Assembly (NCBI RefSeq): GCF_019038435.1
Contig: NZ_JAGPOX010000065.1
Coordinates: forward strand, 1-50,737
DNA from: Nocardia alni
GTDB lineage: Bacteria > Actinomycetota > Actinomycetes > Mycobacteriales > Mycobacteriaceae
Length of the DNA: 50,737 bases
Direction: 5' to 3'
Made by a program: the position numbers and the translations under genes. Numbering within the stretch: position 1 is the first letter of the stretch; each line of letters opens with the position of its first letter. Under the pieces are notes generated by a model. It had not been told where the DNA came from and did not search any database. It saw nothing but the letters and a program-made list of their open reading frames with translations. Of this stretch, positions 15,416 through 24,636 are shown in pieces.

Positions 15416-16831
15416 ATGAATTCGCCTGCTGCGTACCGGATTACAGATGTCACCGTCGTAGATACCCGGGATGGGGTCCGGACCGCTCACCAGGACGTCC
15501 GGATCGCCGATGGCCGTATCTCCGAGATCGGTCCGGCCGGTCGCACGCCCGAGGCGGGGGACGTGGACGGCAGTGGCATGTTCCTGGTTCCCGGCTACGT
15601 CGACATGCACAGTCACGTTCTCGGACTGCCCGATCCGGCGGACGCGCTCGGGCTCATGCTGTCCTTCGGCATCACCGGGTACCGGCAGATGGCAGGCAGC
15701 CGGGACCTGTTGCGCCGCAGGCGGACCGGTGCATTCGATGATTCGCCGGATACCCCGCGCCTGTTCGGGCTGCCCGGTGATGTGCTCACCCCGCTCAACG
15801 CGGGCACTCCCGCCGCGGCGACCCGGGAGGTGGCCGAGCAGGCCGCGGCCGGTGCGGATTTCATCAAAGCCGCGCTCATCACTCCGGAGGTCTATTTCGC
15901 CGCCCAGCAGGAGGCCGATCGGCACAAAATCCCCGTCCTCGGACACCTGCCCGCGGGTGTCGACGTCCGCGCGGCCTCCAAGGCAGGGTTCCGCTCGATC
16001 GAACATCTCGGCCCGGGGCTCGGCGTGCTCGCCGGATGCTCGCATCACGAACACGAACTGGTCGCGAACGATCACGGCCGGTCACTTCCGTTGCCGCCGT
16101 TCAAGATTCCGTTCATGGACAAGATCATGGGCCGGCTCATGGCGAGACTGGTCGTCAACCCGTCGCAGATGACCACGCCCGCCCAGCTGCTCGCCATGCG
16201 CGACGCGCTGGACAGCTTCGACGAGGACAGGTCCCGCGAACTCGCTCGCGAGTTCGCCGCGAACGACACCTGGAACTGCCCGACCCTCATCCGCGTGCAG
16301 GCCCAAGAACTCTGCGACAGTCCGCAATTCGCCTCGGATCCGGATCTGCGATACATCACCCCGAAGGTGCGCCGAACCTGGGCGAAGGCCGCGGCCTCCT
16401 TCGAGCGCAAGTTCTCCGCCGGCCAGCGCGAGATTTTCGCCGCCCAGTTCGAACGCCAGCTGCAACTGGTGCGCCTGTTCCACGAGGAGGGCGTGCCCCT
16501 GCTGGCCGGAACGGACGCCGTCGGGGCCGCCTGGGTGGTCGCGGGCTCCTCACTGCATCGCGAGTTCGCCCTCCTGGCCCGAGCGGGCCTGCCACCCTTG
16601 GCCGTCCTGCAATCCGCGACCCTCTCCCCGGCCCGCTTCCTCGGCCGCGAAGATCTCGCCGGCAGCGTCGAGGTCGGCAAGGAAGCCGACTTGGTCCTGC
16701 TGTCCGCCGACCCGATCGCCGACTCCGCGCACCTCCAGGCGATCACCGGCGTCGTCCGCGATGGTGTGCACCGATCCGCGACTGAACTACAGGCCGTGAA
16801 GGACCGAGTCGCCGTGCGCGGGGTCGGCTGA
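15416..16831 (+). CDS. metal-dependent amidohydrolase family protein
   Basis: 471 residues, imidazolonepropionase/prolidase-like amidohydrolase. The beta-sandwich start ITDVTVVDTRDGVRTAHQDVRIADGRI is followed by VPGYVDMHSHVLGLPDP with the HxH metal motif, ADFIKAALITPE with a lysine in the position that is carboxylated in binuclear enzymes, then PVLGHLPAG and SIEHLGPG with the third and fourth histidines, and LLAGTDAVGA with the conserved Asp. VGKEADLVLLSADP closes the fold. It hydrolyses an amide or cyclic substrate not identifiable here. ATG 15416 follows GGAAGGGACGGG. No signal peptide, so cytosolic. Confidence 0.85.
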   Translation: MNSPAAYRITDVTVVDTRDGVRTAHQDVRIADGRISEIGPAGRTPEAGDVDGSGMFLVPGYVDMHSHVLGLPDPADALGLMLSFGITGYRQMAGSRDLLRRRRTGAFDDSPDTPRLFGLPGDVLTPLNAGTPAAATREVAEQAAAGADFIKAALITPEVYFAAQQEADRHKIPVLGHLPAGVDVRAASKAGFRSIEHLGPGLGVLAGCSHHEHELVANDHGRSLPLPPFKIPFMDKIMGRLMARLVVNPSQMTTPAQLLAMRDALDSFDEDRSRELAREFAANDTWNCPTLIRVQAQELCDSPQFASDPDLRYITPKVRRTWAKAAASFERKFSAGQREIFAAQFERQLQLVRLFHEEGVPLLAGTDAVGAAWVVAGSSLHREFALLARAGLPPLAVLQSATLSPARFLGREDLAGSVEVGKEADLVLLSADPIADSAHLQAITGVVRDGVHRSATELQAVKDRVAVRGVG

Positions 16832-17038
16832 ATTCACCGCTGTATGAAGACGCGACCGTGTCGTCCGGTGCGAATACTCTCTGTACTACGCGAGCGTGGC
16901 TGCTGACGGATCGATTGTCGAAGGGGGTTGTGACCACAGGCGATGGAGAAGGAGGATTACAGCGCACGAGTTCAGGACATGACCCACTGCCATACCGGTG
17001 TGCCATATCCGCACCGGTGAAGCCGAAGGGAGTTCACC

Positions 17039-17980
17039 GTGAGCAAGCCAGTGCTCGAACCGCAGGCGCAGGAGTTGGCCGACGCGACCGCTAACCCGCC
17101 GTACCTGTTCGACCTCGGTCCCATCGAGGGGCGCAAGACCGTCGACGAGCTGCAGACGCCGGAGATCGAGGTGCCCGGAACCGAGCGGGAGGTGCTGGAG
17201 ATCGAGGGCGTCCCCGCCATGACGATCTTCCGCCCGACCGGCCTTCCGACGCCGCTGCCGGTCATCGTGTACATCCACGGCGCGGGCTGGGTGTTCGGCA
17301 ACGACCACACCCATGGCCGCCTCGCCCGCGAACTCGCACTGGGCGTGGGCGCGGCGGTGGTGTTCCCGAACTACGACCTGTCTCCGGAGGCCCGCTATCC
17401 GACCGCCATCAACCAGAACTTCGAGGTCGCCCAGTGGGTCGCGGCTCAGGGCGCCCAGCACGGTCTGGACGCCACCCGCATGGCGGTCGCGGGCGACTCG
17501 GTCGGCGGCAACATGAGCATCGCGCTCACCCTCATGGCCAAGGGCGAGAGCGCGGTGAACCTGGCCGGGCAGGTGCTGTTCTACCCCGTCACCGACGCCG
17601 CCTTCGACACCGATACCTACGACGAGTTCGCCACCGGCTATTACCTGCGGCGCGACGCCATGCAGTGGTTCTGGGACCAGTACATCCCCGACCTCGACCA
17701 GCGCGGCGAGCTCACCGCCTCCCCGCTGCGCGCCACCAACACGGACCTTGCCGGACTACCGCCCGCGCTGGTCATCACCGCCGAGGCCGACGTGCTGCGC
17801 GAGGAGGGCGAGGCCTACGCGAACAAACTCCGCGACGCCGACGTCCCCGTAACGGCCACCCGCTACCCGGGCATCATCCACGACTTCGTCATGCTCAACG
17901 CCCTGCGCCCCACCCGGGCCGCCGAGGCCGCCATCACCCAGGCCATCGGCTTCCTGCGAGAGGTTCTCGGCCAGGACTGA
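17039..17980 (+). CDS. alpha/beta hydrolase, hormone-sensitive-lipase family esterase
   Basis: 313 residues. VIVYIHGAGWVFGNDHTHGRL carries the HGGGW-type oxyanion motif (Ala for one Gly), GDSVGGNMSIAL the nucleophile elbow GDSxGG, VITAEADVLREEGEAYA the catalytic Asp, and GIIHDFVMLNAL the catalytic His. These are the marks of the HSL/acetyl-hydrolase family (pfam Abhydrolase_3), which cleave short-acyl esters. The GTG start at 17039 follows GAAGGGAG. No signal peptide. The preceding gene is co-directional but 207 bp away, so it may have its own promoter. Confidence 0.9.
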   Translation: MSKPVLEPQAQELADATANPPYLFDLGPIEGRKTVDELQTPEIEVPGTEREVLEIEGVPAMTIFRPTGLPTPLPVIVYIHGAGWVFGNDHTHGRLARELALGVGAAVVFPNYDLSPEARYPTAINQNFEVAQWVAAQGAQHGLDATRMAVAGDSVGGNMSIALTLMAKGESAVNLAGQVLFYPVTDAAFDTDTYDEFATGYYLRRDAMQWFWDQYIPDLDQRGELTASPLRATNTDLAGLPPALVITAEADVLREEGEAYANKLRDADVPVTATRYPGIIHDFVMLNALRPTRAAEAAITQAIGFLREVLGQD

Positions 17981-18130
17981 GCCGAGCGGTTTGGCACGCC
18001 CAGGTCACCGGTCGTGAGCTGGCCTCGCGGTGCTGTCTGCCGGCCGCACATCGTCGAGATCACAACCCGTTCACCGGCCGAACCTCAGCAGCCCAACCCC
18101 TCGCCGAGCGCGTCCTGAACGGAGGTCGCG

Positions 18131-18193
18131 ATGTCCACGAAGGAGGAAATCTCGGCGCCTGCGGATCGAACCCCTCACGGAGAGGTGTTGTAG
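18131..18193 (+). pseudogene. orphan gene start, 20 codons, cut off by a rearrangement
   Basis: GGAGGTCGCG precedes an ATG that reads MSTKEEISAPADR and stops after 20 codons exactly where the DNA becomes the 3' end of the MarR relic on the other strand. A consensus ribosome site in front of a very short frame suggests the preserved head of a lost gene. Family unknown. Confidence 0.3.
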
Positions 18194-18420
18194 AGCTGCT
18201 CGAGGAAGGCGGTGAACTCCTGTACGCGGCTGGCGGGCACATGGGCCGACAAGTGCCGACGGACCGCCGTGGCATGGACGGGGCGCGCGGATGCCGCGAG
18301 TTTCCGGCCTTTGGGGGTGATCTCTACCAGGACCCCTCCGTCCGCCGGGGACCCTCGATGCCGAGAGGCCCACCAGCGCGGTGTACGAGGACGATACGCG
18401 GCTCGTGTGGTAACCGACCA
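18175..18420 (-). pseudogene. MarR family regulator, 3' remnant
   Basis: The minus-strand frame ending at 18175 reads SPADGGVLVEITPKGRKLAA followed by HATAVRRHLSAHVPASRVQEFTAFLEQLYN, the wing and dimerisation helix of a MarR protein. A neighbouring frame just upstream reads SRVSSSYTALVGL, compatible with the recognition helix. The N-terminal half is absent and the two parts are out of phase. The SulP gene begins divergently just beyond it. Judged inactive. Confidence 0.55.
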
Positions 18421-18496
18421 CCCGGTTGCAGGCGACGCACAATCGCAGAATGCGCAGATTCGCGTCGAGTGCCGCAGGGGCGGCGATGATGAACGG

Positions 18497-20182
18497 ATGT
18501 GGACGGCGCAGACGAGCAGACTTGCCGCGCGAGTGCGGGCGGCCAAGCGGCCGGAATATCGGCGCTCCTGGGCGCGGGCGGATCTGATCGCGGCGACAAC
18601 GCTGCTGGTGATCGTGATTCCCGAGCAGCTGGCGACATCGAAATTGGCCGGGATGCCGCCGATCACCGGGTATTACGCGTTTATCGCGGGCGGCGTGATG
18701 TTCGCTGTGCTGGGGTCGAATCGCTGGATGTCGGTGGGGGCCGATTCCACGATCGCGCCGTTGTTCGCGGCGGGGGTCGCGCAGCTCGCACCGTTGGGGT
18801 CGGCGCGGTATCCGGAGTTGGTCGGGATTCTCGCGCTCATGGTCGGGATTCTCGTCGTGGCGGTCGGGGTTTTGCGATTGGGATGGATCGCGGAGTTGCT
18901 GTCGGCGCCGATCATTACGGGCTTTCTCGGGGGCGTGGCAGTGATTATCGTTGTGCATCAGCTGCCGGATCTGCTGGGACTGCCGGGGCCGAGTGGGGCG
19001 CTGGCATCGCGGGTCGTCTCGATCGCCGAGCATCTCGGCCACACCAATCTGTGGGCGCTGGGCATCGGCGTGTGCGTCGGGGCGTGCATCATCGTCGCGG
19101 AACGAGTCGGCGGTGGCCGCTTTCCGGGTGCGCTGCTCGGACTGGTCGGTTCGACCCTGGCCGTCGCGCTCATCGGCTTGCGCTCGCACGGCGTGGCGGT
19201 GCTCGGGAGTTTCGCGCACGGATTCCCGCATGTGGGCGTGTCGGGGTTGACCTGGTCGGCGCTGGGCCAGTTGGTGCCGACGGCCGGTGTCGTCGCGCTG
19301 GTCGTGCTGATTCAGTCGGCCGCGACCAGTCGTGCGTTCGCCGGTGAGAGCCTGCACGGGCCGGATCAGGGCCGCGACTTCATCGGTGTCGGAGCCGGCA
19401 GTATCGCGGCGGGCCTGCTGGGTTCGTTCCCGGTGGACGCCAGCCCGCCCCGGACCGCGGCCGTGGCGGGAGCGCACGGACGCACCCGGATGGCCGGGCT
19501 CATGGCCGTGATCGCGCTGATCGTGTTGCTGCCCGCGGCCGGACTGCTGGCCGACGTTCCTGTTGCGACGCTAGCGGCGGTGCTGATGGTCGTGGCGGGC
19601 CGGTTGCTGCATGTGCGGGACTTCGTGCGCATCGCGCGATTCGACAAGGTCGAGTTCGCGCTGGCCGTGGTCACCCTGCTGGCGGTCGCGTTGATCGGCG
19701 TGCAGCAGGGCATCCTCGTCGCGGTCGGGCTGGCCGTGCTCGACCGCACCCGGCTCACCGCCCGGCCGCGGCTGCACGTGCTCGGCCGCATCCCCGGCAC
19801 CTCGAGCTGGGCTCCACTGGGCACCGAGCGCGCGGCCGAGGCGCCGGGAATCCGTGTCGTGCTGTTCTCGACGCCGCTGTGGTACGCCAATGCCGCCCAC
19901 TTCCAGACCGAGCTGATCGCCGCGCTCACCGGAGCCTCGCAAACGATCACGGCCGTCGTCATCGACACCATCGGAATGACGGATATCGACTACACCGGTT
20001 GCGCGGCACTGCGTTCGGTCCTCGATGAACTCGACGGCCGCCACATCACGGTCGCGGTGGCCCGCGCCGGCGGTCACCTCGAGGCGTCCCTGCGGCTCAG
20101 CGGCCTGGAACAGCGCATCGGCGCCGACCACTTCTATCCGTCGGTGGGGGAAGCCGTCGACGCTCTCACCGGACACCACTGA
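18497..20182 (+). CDS. SulP family inorganic anion transporter with STAS domain
   Basis: 561 residues. After a short basic N-terminus come about 10-12 hydrophobic segments in the SulP order, beginning LIAATTLLVIVIPEQLATSKLAGMPPITGYYAF. The family motif GSFPVDASPPRTAAVAGA lies near residue 315. The C-terminal ~120 residues are a cytoplasmic STAS domain (VVLFSTPLWYANAAHF..., IDTIGMTDIDYTGCAALRSV). SulP proteins carry sulfate, bicarbonate or dicarboxylates; the ion here is not predictable. ATG 18497 starts the basic segment just before helix 1. The long upstream extension of the frame overlaps the MarR relic and is not coding. Confidence 0.9.
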   Translation: MWTAQTSRLAARVRAAKRPEYRRSWARADLIAATTLLVIVIPEQLATSKLAGMPPITGYYAFIAGGVMFAVLGSNRWMSVGADSTIAPLFAAGVAQLAPLGSARYPELVGILALMVGILVVAVGVLRLGWIAELLSAPIITGFLGGVAVIIVVHQLPDLLGLPGPSGALASRVVSIAEHLGHTNLWALGIGVCVGACIIVAERVGGGRFPGALLGLVGSTLAVALIGLRSHGVAVLGSFAHGFPHVGVSGLTWSALGQLVPTAGVVALVVLIQSAATSRAFAGESLHGPDQGRDFIGVGAGSIAAGLLGSFPVDASPPRTAAVAGAHGRTRMAGLMAVIALIVLLPAAGLLADVPVATLAAVLMVVAGRLLHVRDFVRIARFDKVEFALAVVTLLAVALIGVQQGILVAVGLAVLDRTRLTARPRLHVLGRIPGTSSWAPLGTERAAEAPGIRVVLFSTPLWYANAAHFQTELIAALTGASQTITAVVIDTIGMTDIDYTGCAALRSVLDELDGRHITVAVARAGGHLEASLRLSGLEQRIGADHFYPSVGEAVDALTGHH

Positions 20183-20960
20183 GCTGCTACCGAGCAAGCG
20201 TTTTCGGTATAGGACAGGCCGCGCGCCGGCCACGGCTGCGGTTCGCGGAGGGCTGGCGACGACCGGATACGGCGCTGGTGGAGGATGGCGCATCAGACGG
20301 CTCAGCTGCGACCGTGGCGATGCCGATCGGTGGAATACGTTGGGCGTGAAGAGCCGCTTTGTCGGACGTTCGGTGCGCGCATGGCAGCATTGCACACAAT
20401 GCATTGCGGCAGTGAGTGCCTAACAGGGGCCCGAATCCGAACTGCCCGCGGACCTTTCGGCTATCGACGAAACATCCTCGGTCACAGCAGAAATGTCAGT
20501 AGCCGCGCGTCCTGAACACCGCGCATCACTCCGGGCCCACAGGTCAACCAGCTAAATGCGCGCCTCGAATCGCTTGCGTGAGCGCCCTTCTACGCGCTAC
20601 CAGGCATGCCTGGGCGATGTCGACGCCTGCGGAGGGTTGATCGACCAGCGCTCACCGACGGCGCTGCGGCCAGGGGCATGTCCAGCAGTGCGGCCCACTC
20701 CCGAAGTTCGGAGAGCCGTTGCCTCCGTGCTGCATTCGGGAGCCGACGATCCCGAGCGCTTCGTGAGCGCCGTCGCGGAGCGCTGTGTCGGCAGCATCGG
20801 GAGGTCGATCGCGGTCTCGATGGTCGTCGGGCCGTCGTGCGGTACGGCATATGGTGGAGTGAGGTTGTCCATGTATCAAAGTCATACTGGTACGCGCTGA
20901 GCGAGAATTAGCGTAAGACGTTATCTGTCAAGTTGTTTCGACCGCTGGTGAGGTTGTGTG
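20183..20960. other. 778-bp intergenic region; one short SulP-like fragment on the minus strand
   Basis: No complete gene is supported. On the minus strand at about 20212-20270 the sequence reads YPVVASPPRTAAVAGA, nearly the FPVDASPPRTAAVAGA core of the SulP transporter just to the left; about 32 of 39 bases match. This looks like a small inverted, decayed copy. TAGCGT-N3-ACGTTA (20909-20923), a palindrome with one mismatch, lies 38 bp before the reductase start and may be regulatory. Confidence 0.4.
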
Positions 20961-23900
20961 ATGTCGATCGATCATCGAGAAGAGCGCCTGGAATCCCGTA
21001 TCGCCGATCTGTACGCCACCGACGCCGAGTTCGCGGCGGCGGCGCCGAGCGCGGAGGTCGTCGAGGCTACCGGGCGGCCGGGGTTGCGGTTGGCGCAGAT
21101 CGTGCGCACGGTCGTGGAGGGTTACGCCGAGCGTCCGGCGCTCGGGCAGCGGGCCGTCGGCTTCGTTACCGATTCGGAGACGGGACGCACTTCGGCGGAA
21201 CTGCTTCCCCGGTTCGATACCGTCACCTACGCGCAGGTGTGGGACCGCGCGGGCGCGCTCGCGTCGGCGCTGGCCGATACGGTGCAGCTCGGTGATCGGG
21301 TGTGTGTCCTGGGCTTCACCGGCGTGGACTTCACCGTCATCGATATCGCTCTGATCCGGCTGGCCGCGGTCGCGGTCCCGTTGCAGACCAGCGCCGCGGC
21401 CGACAGGTTGGCGCCGATCGTCGCCGAGACCGAGCCGCGCGTGATCGCCGCGGGCGTCGAGTATCTCGCCGATGCGGTGGATCTGGCGCTGAGTAACCCC
21501 GCACCACAGCGATTGGTGGTGTTCGACTACCACCCGGAGGTGGACGATCATCGCGAGGCGGTCGAGGCCGCCCGGTCGCGGCTGACGGCGGCGGGCCGCC
21601 CGGTGACGGTCGATGTGCTGGGTAATCTGCTCGATCGCGGCGCGTCGCTTCCCGCACCGCCGGACGTCGCCGCCGGGGACGATCGGCTCGCGTTGCTGCT
21701 CTATACTTCCGGCAGCACCGGCGCGCCCAAGGGCGCGATGTACACCGAGAGCCTGGCCACGAACCTATGGCGCAGCGCGCCGTTCAGCGGGCGCGCGGCC
21801 ACACCGTCGATCACGCTGAACTTCATGCCGATGAGCCACGGCATGGGGCGGGTCGTCCTGTTCGCGACCCTCAGCAGGGGCGGTACGGGGTATTTCGTGG
21901 CGCGCAGCGATCTGTCGACTCTGCTGGATGATCTCGCGCTGGTGCGTCCCACGCAGCTGTTCCTGGTCCCGCGAGTCTGGGATATGGTCCGCGAGCGGTG
22001 TCGCAGCGAGATCGAGCAGCGGCCGGCCGGCGGCGACCCGGCCGAGATCGAGTCCGAGGTCATGGCCGATCTGCGCCGGAACCTGCTCGGCGGACGGTTC
22101 CTCTCGGCGATGACCGGGTCAGCCCCGATCTCCGAGGAGACGAAGGCATTCCTCGAGTCCCTCCTGGACATGCCTCTGGTCGACGGCTACGGATCCACCG
22201 AGGCGGGAGGCGTTTTCGTCGACGGCCGCATGCAGCGCCCGCCGGTGATCGACTACCGGCTGGCGGATGTGCCCGAACTGGGCTACTACCGCACCGACCG
22301 GCCCTACCCGAGGGGCGAACTGCTGGTGAAGACCCTGAGCCTGTTCGCCGGCTACTACAAACGACCGGAGGTCACCGCCGAGGTCTTCGACGAGGACGGT
22401 TACTACCGCACCGGCGATATCGTCGCCGAGACCGGCCCCGATCAGGTGACGTATCTCGATCGTCGCAACAACGTGCTGAAGCTCGCGCAGGGCGAGTTCG
22501 TCACCGTCGCGGCGGTGGAGGCGGCGCTGGAAGCCAGTGCGCTGGTGCGGCAGATCTATGTCTACGGCAACAGTGCACACCCGTACCTGCTGGCGGTGAT
22601 CGTGCCGACCCCCGAGGCGTTGTCGCGCGGGCCTGTCGACGAGGTCAAGCGGTTGATCGCCGGTTCGCTGCAACAGGTGGCGAAGGAGGCCGGACTCCAA
22701 TCCTACGAGATCCCACGCGATTTCATCCTCGAGACCACCCCGTTCACGCTGGAGAACGGCCTGCTGACCGGGTTGCGCAAACTGGCTCGGCCGGTACTGA
22801 AACAGCAGTACGGCCCTCGTCTCGAACAGCTCTACGCGGACCTGGTCCAGGGCCAGGCCGACGAACTGCGCACGCTGCGTCGCGATGGCCGGGAGCGGCC
22901 GGTGCTGGAGACGGTCGCCCGGGCCGCGCAAGCCCTGCTCGGCACGTCGGGCGCCGCGCCGGAACCCGATGCCCACTTCACCGATATGGGCGGGGATTCG
23001 TTGTCGGCGTTGACATTCGGCAATCTGCTGAGTGAGATCTTCGATGTCGAGGTGCCGGTCGGGATCATCGTCAGCCCGGCCACCGATCTGGCGGCATTGG
23101 CCGACCATATATCCGCGCGGTTGGAGCCCAGCAGTGCCCGGCTCACCTTCGCCGGCGTGCACGACGCCGACGGGCAGCGGGTGCACGCGCGAGAGCTCAC
23201 GTTGGATGCCTTCCTGGACCTGGCGACGTTGTCCGCGCCCGAACTCGCCGCGCCGATTACCGAGGTTCGCACGGTGCTGCTGACCGGGGCCACAGGGTTC
23301 CTGGGCCGATTCCTGGCGTTGGAATGGTTGCGGCGGCTGGCGCCCGTGGACGGCACGCTGATCTGCCTGGTGCGCGCGAAAGACGACGCGGCGGCCCGTG
23401 AGCGGCTGGATCGGACCTTCGACAGCGGCGATCCGGAGTTGCTGACGCACTACCGGGGTCTGGCCGCCGGGCATCTCGAGGTGATCGCGGGCGACAAGAG
23501 CGAACCGCGGCTCGGGCTGGATCCGCAGGCGTGGCAGCGGTTGGCCGACACCGTGGATCTGATCGTCGACCCCGCCGCGATGGTCAACCATGTCCTGCCC
23601 TACAGCCAGCTGTTCGGCCCCAACACCGTGGGCACCGCCGAGCTGATCCGGCTCGCCGTGACCACGAGGCTCAAGCCCTACAGTTATGTGTCCACGGTCG
23701 GCGTGGGCGATCAGGTCGCACCGGGTGCGTTCACCGAGGATGCCGACATCCGGGCGATCAGTGCGACCCGAACCCTCGAGGACAGCTACGCCGGTGGTTA
23801 CGCCACCAGCAAGTGGGCCGGCGAGGTGCTGCTGCGCGAGGCCCACGACCTGTTCGGGCTGCCGGTGGCAGTGTTCCGTTGCGATATGATCATGGCGGAC

Positions 23901-24455
23901 ACCAGATTCCGTGGCCAGCTCAATGTCCCGGACATGTTCACCCGGATGATGCTCTCACTGGCGGCCACCGGCATCGCGCCCACCTCGTTCTACGAACTCG
24001 ACGAGCACGGCCGCCGCCGGCGCGCCCACTACGACGGTCTGCCGGTGGATTTCATCGCCGAGGCGATCGCCGCTCTCGGCGGGCGGGAGAAGGGTTTCGA
24101 GACCTTTCACGTCATGAACCCGCACGACGACGGAATCGGCCTCGACGAATACGTCGACTGGCTCATCGATGCCGGGTACGCGATCACCCGAGTCGGCGAC
24201 TACGACGAATGGCTGCCGCGATTCGAGACTGCGATGCGCGCACTGCCCGAGCGGCAAGGCCGCAACTCACTCCTGCCCCTGCTGCACAACTATCAGCGTC
24301 CGGCCGAGCCGATCCGCGGATCGATGGCGCCGGCCGATCGGTTCCGCGCGGCGGTGCGGGAAGCGAAAATCGGTCCGGGCGAGGATATTCCGCACATCAC
24401 CGTGCCGATCATCGTCAAGTACGTCACCAGCCTGCAACTACTCGGGCTGCTCTGA
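20961..24455 (+). CDS. car: carboxylic acid reductase (A-T-R domains)
   Basis: 1164 residues, the standard length. It reduces aliphatic or aromatic acids to aldehydes with ATP and NADPH. The adenylation domain (about 1-640) has LLLYTSGSTGAPKGAM, DGYGSTEAGG and YYRTGDI; the carrier domain (about 650-735) has DMGGDSLSAL with phosphopantetheine Ser680; the reductase domain (about 765-1164) starts TVLLTGATGFLGRFLALEWL and has the catalytic YATSK at Tyr947/Lys951. ATG 20961 is preferred to GTG 20958. It needs a phosphopantetheinyl transferase, which is not in this window. A strong hairpin follows the gene. Confidence 0.97.
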   Translation: MSIDHREERLESRIADLYATDAEFAAAAPSAEVVEATGRPGLRLAQIVRTVVEGYAERPALGQRAVGFVTDSETGRTSAELLPRFDTVTYAQVWDRAGALASALADTVQLGDRVCVLGFTGVDFTVIDIALIRLAAVAVPLQTSAAADRLAPIVAETEPRVIAAGVEYLADAVDLALSNPAPQRLVVFDYHPEVDDHREAVEAARSRLTAAGRPVTVDVLGNLLDRGASLPAPPDVAAGDDRLALLLYTSGSTGAPKGAMYTESLATNLWRSAPFSGRAATPSITLNFMPMSHGMGRVVLFATLSRGGTGYFVARSDLSTLLDDLALVRPTQLFLVPRVWDMVRERCRSEIEQRPAGGDPAEIESEVMADLRRNLLGGRFLSAMTGSAPISEETKAFLESLLDMPLVDGYGSTEAGGVFVDGRMQRPPVIDYRLADVPELGYYRTDRPYPRGELLVKTLSLFAGYYKRPEVTAEVFDEDGYYRTGDIVAETGPDQVTYLDRRNNVLKLAQGEFVTVAAVEAALEASALVRQIYVYGNSAHPYLLAVIVPTPEALSRGPVDEVKRLIAGSLQQVAKEAGLQSYEIPRDFILETTPFTLENGLLTGLRKLARPVLKQQYGPRLEQLYADLVQGQADELRTLRRDGRERPVLETVARAAQALLGTSGAAPEPDAHFTDMGGDSLSALTFGNLLSEIFDVEVPVGIIVSPATDLAALADHISARLEPSSARLTFAGVHDADGQRVHARELTLDAFLDLATLSAPELAAPITEVRTVLLTGATGFLGRFLALEWLRRLAPVDGTLICLVRAKDDAAARERLDRTFDSGDPELLTHYRGLAAGHLEVIAGDKSEPRLGLDPQAWQRLADTVDLIVDPAAMVNHVLPYSQLFGPNTVGTAELIRLAVTTRLKPYSYVSTVGVGDQVAPGAFTEDADIRAISATRTLEDSYAGGYATSKWAGEVLLREAHDLFGLPVAVFRCDMIMADTRFRGQLNVPDMFTRMMLSLAATGIAPTSFYELDEHGRRRRAHYDGLPVDFIAEAIAALGGREKGFETFHVMNPHDDGIGLDEYVDWLIDAGYAITRVGDYDEWLPRFETAMRALPERQGRNSLLPLLHNYQRPAEPIRGSMAPADRFRAAVREAKIGPGEDIPHITVPIIVKYVTSLQLLGLL

Positions 24456-24464
24456 GACGCGTGC

Positions 24465-24496
24465 GGTCGGTCCCCACTCCACAGTGGGGACCGACC
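24465..24496 (+). terminator. strong intrinsic terminator-like hairpin after the reductase
   Basis: A perfect 14-bp stem (GGTCGGTCCCCACT / AGTGGGGACCGACC) with a CCAC loop, 9 bp past the stop codon. No U-run follows, the common actinomycete form. Confidence 0.75.
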
Positions 24497-24636
24497 GATC
24501 CAACGAGGTTCGGGCGTATGCAGCCCTGGCACTTCTCGCGGAATTCGCTGGGAGGGAGCGAGTTCGGGGCTGGGATGTGAGGTCGAGCTGCCATGCGCCG
24601 CTGCTTCCGGGCTAAGACACTCCCCGAGCCGAGGCG

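Noticed and set aside
13333..15453. 706-residue minus-strand frame over the TetR and epoxide hydrolase genes
   Set aside because: Overlaps two well-supported genes on both strands and carries no domain.
22119..23846. 575-residue minus-strand frame inside the carboxylic acid reductase
   Set aside because: Antisense shadow; the sense protein has every domain intact.
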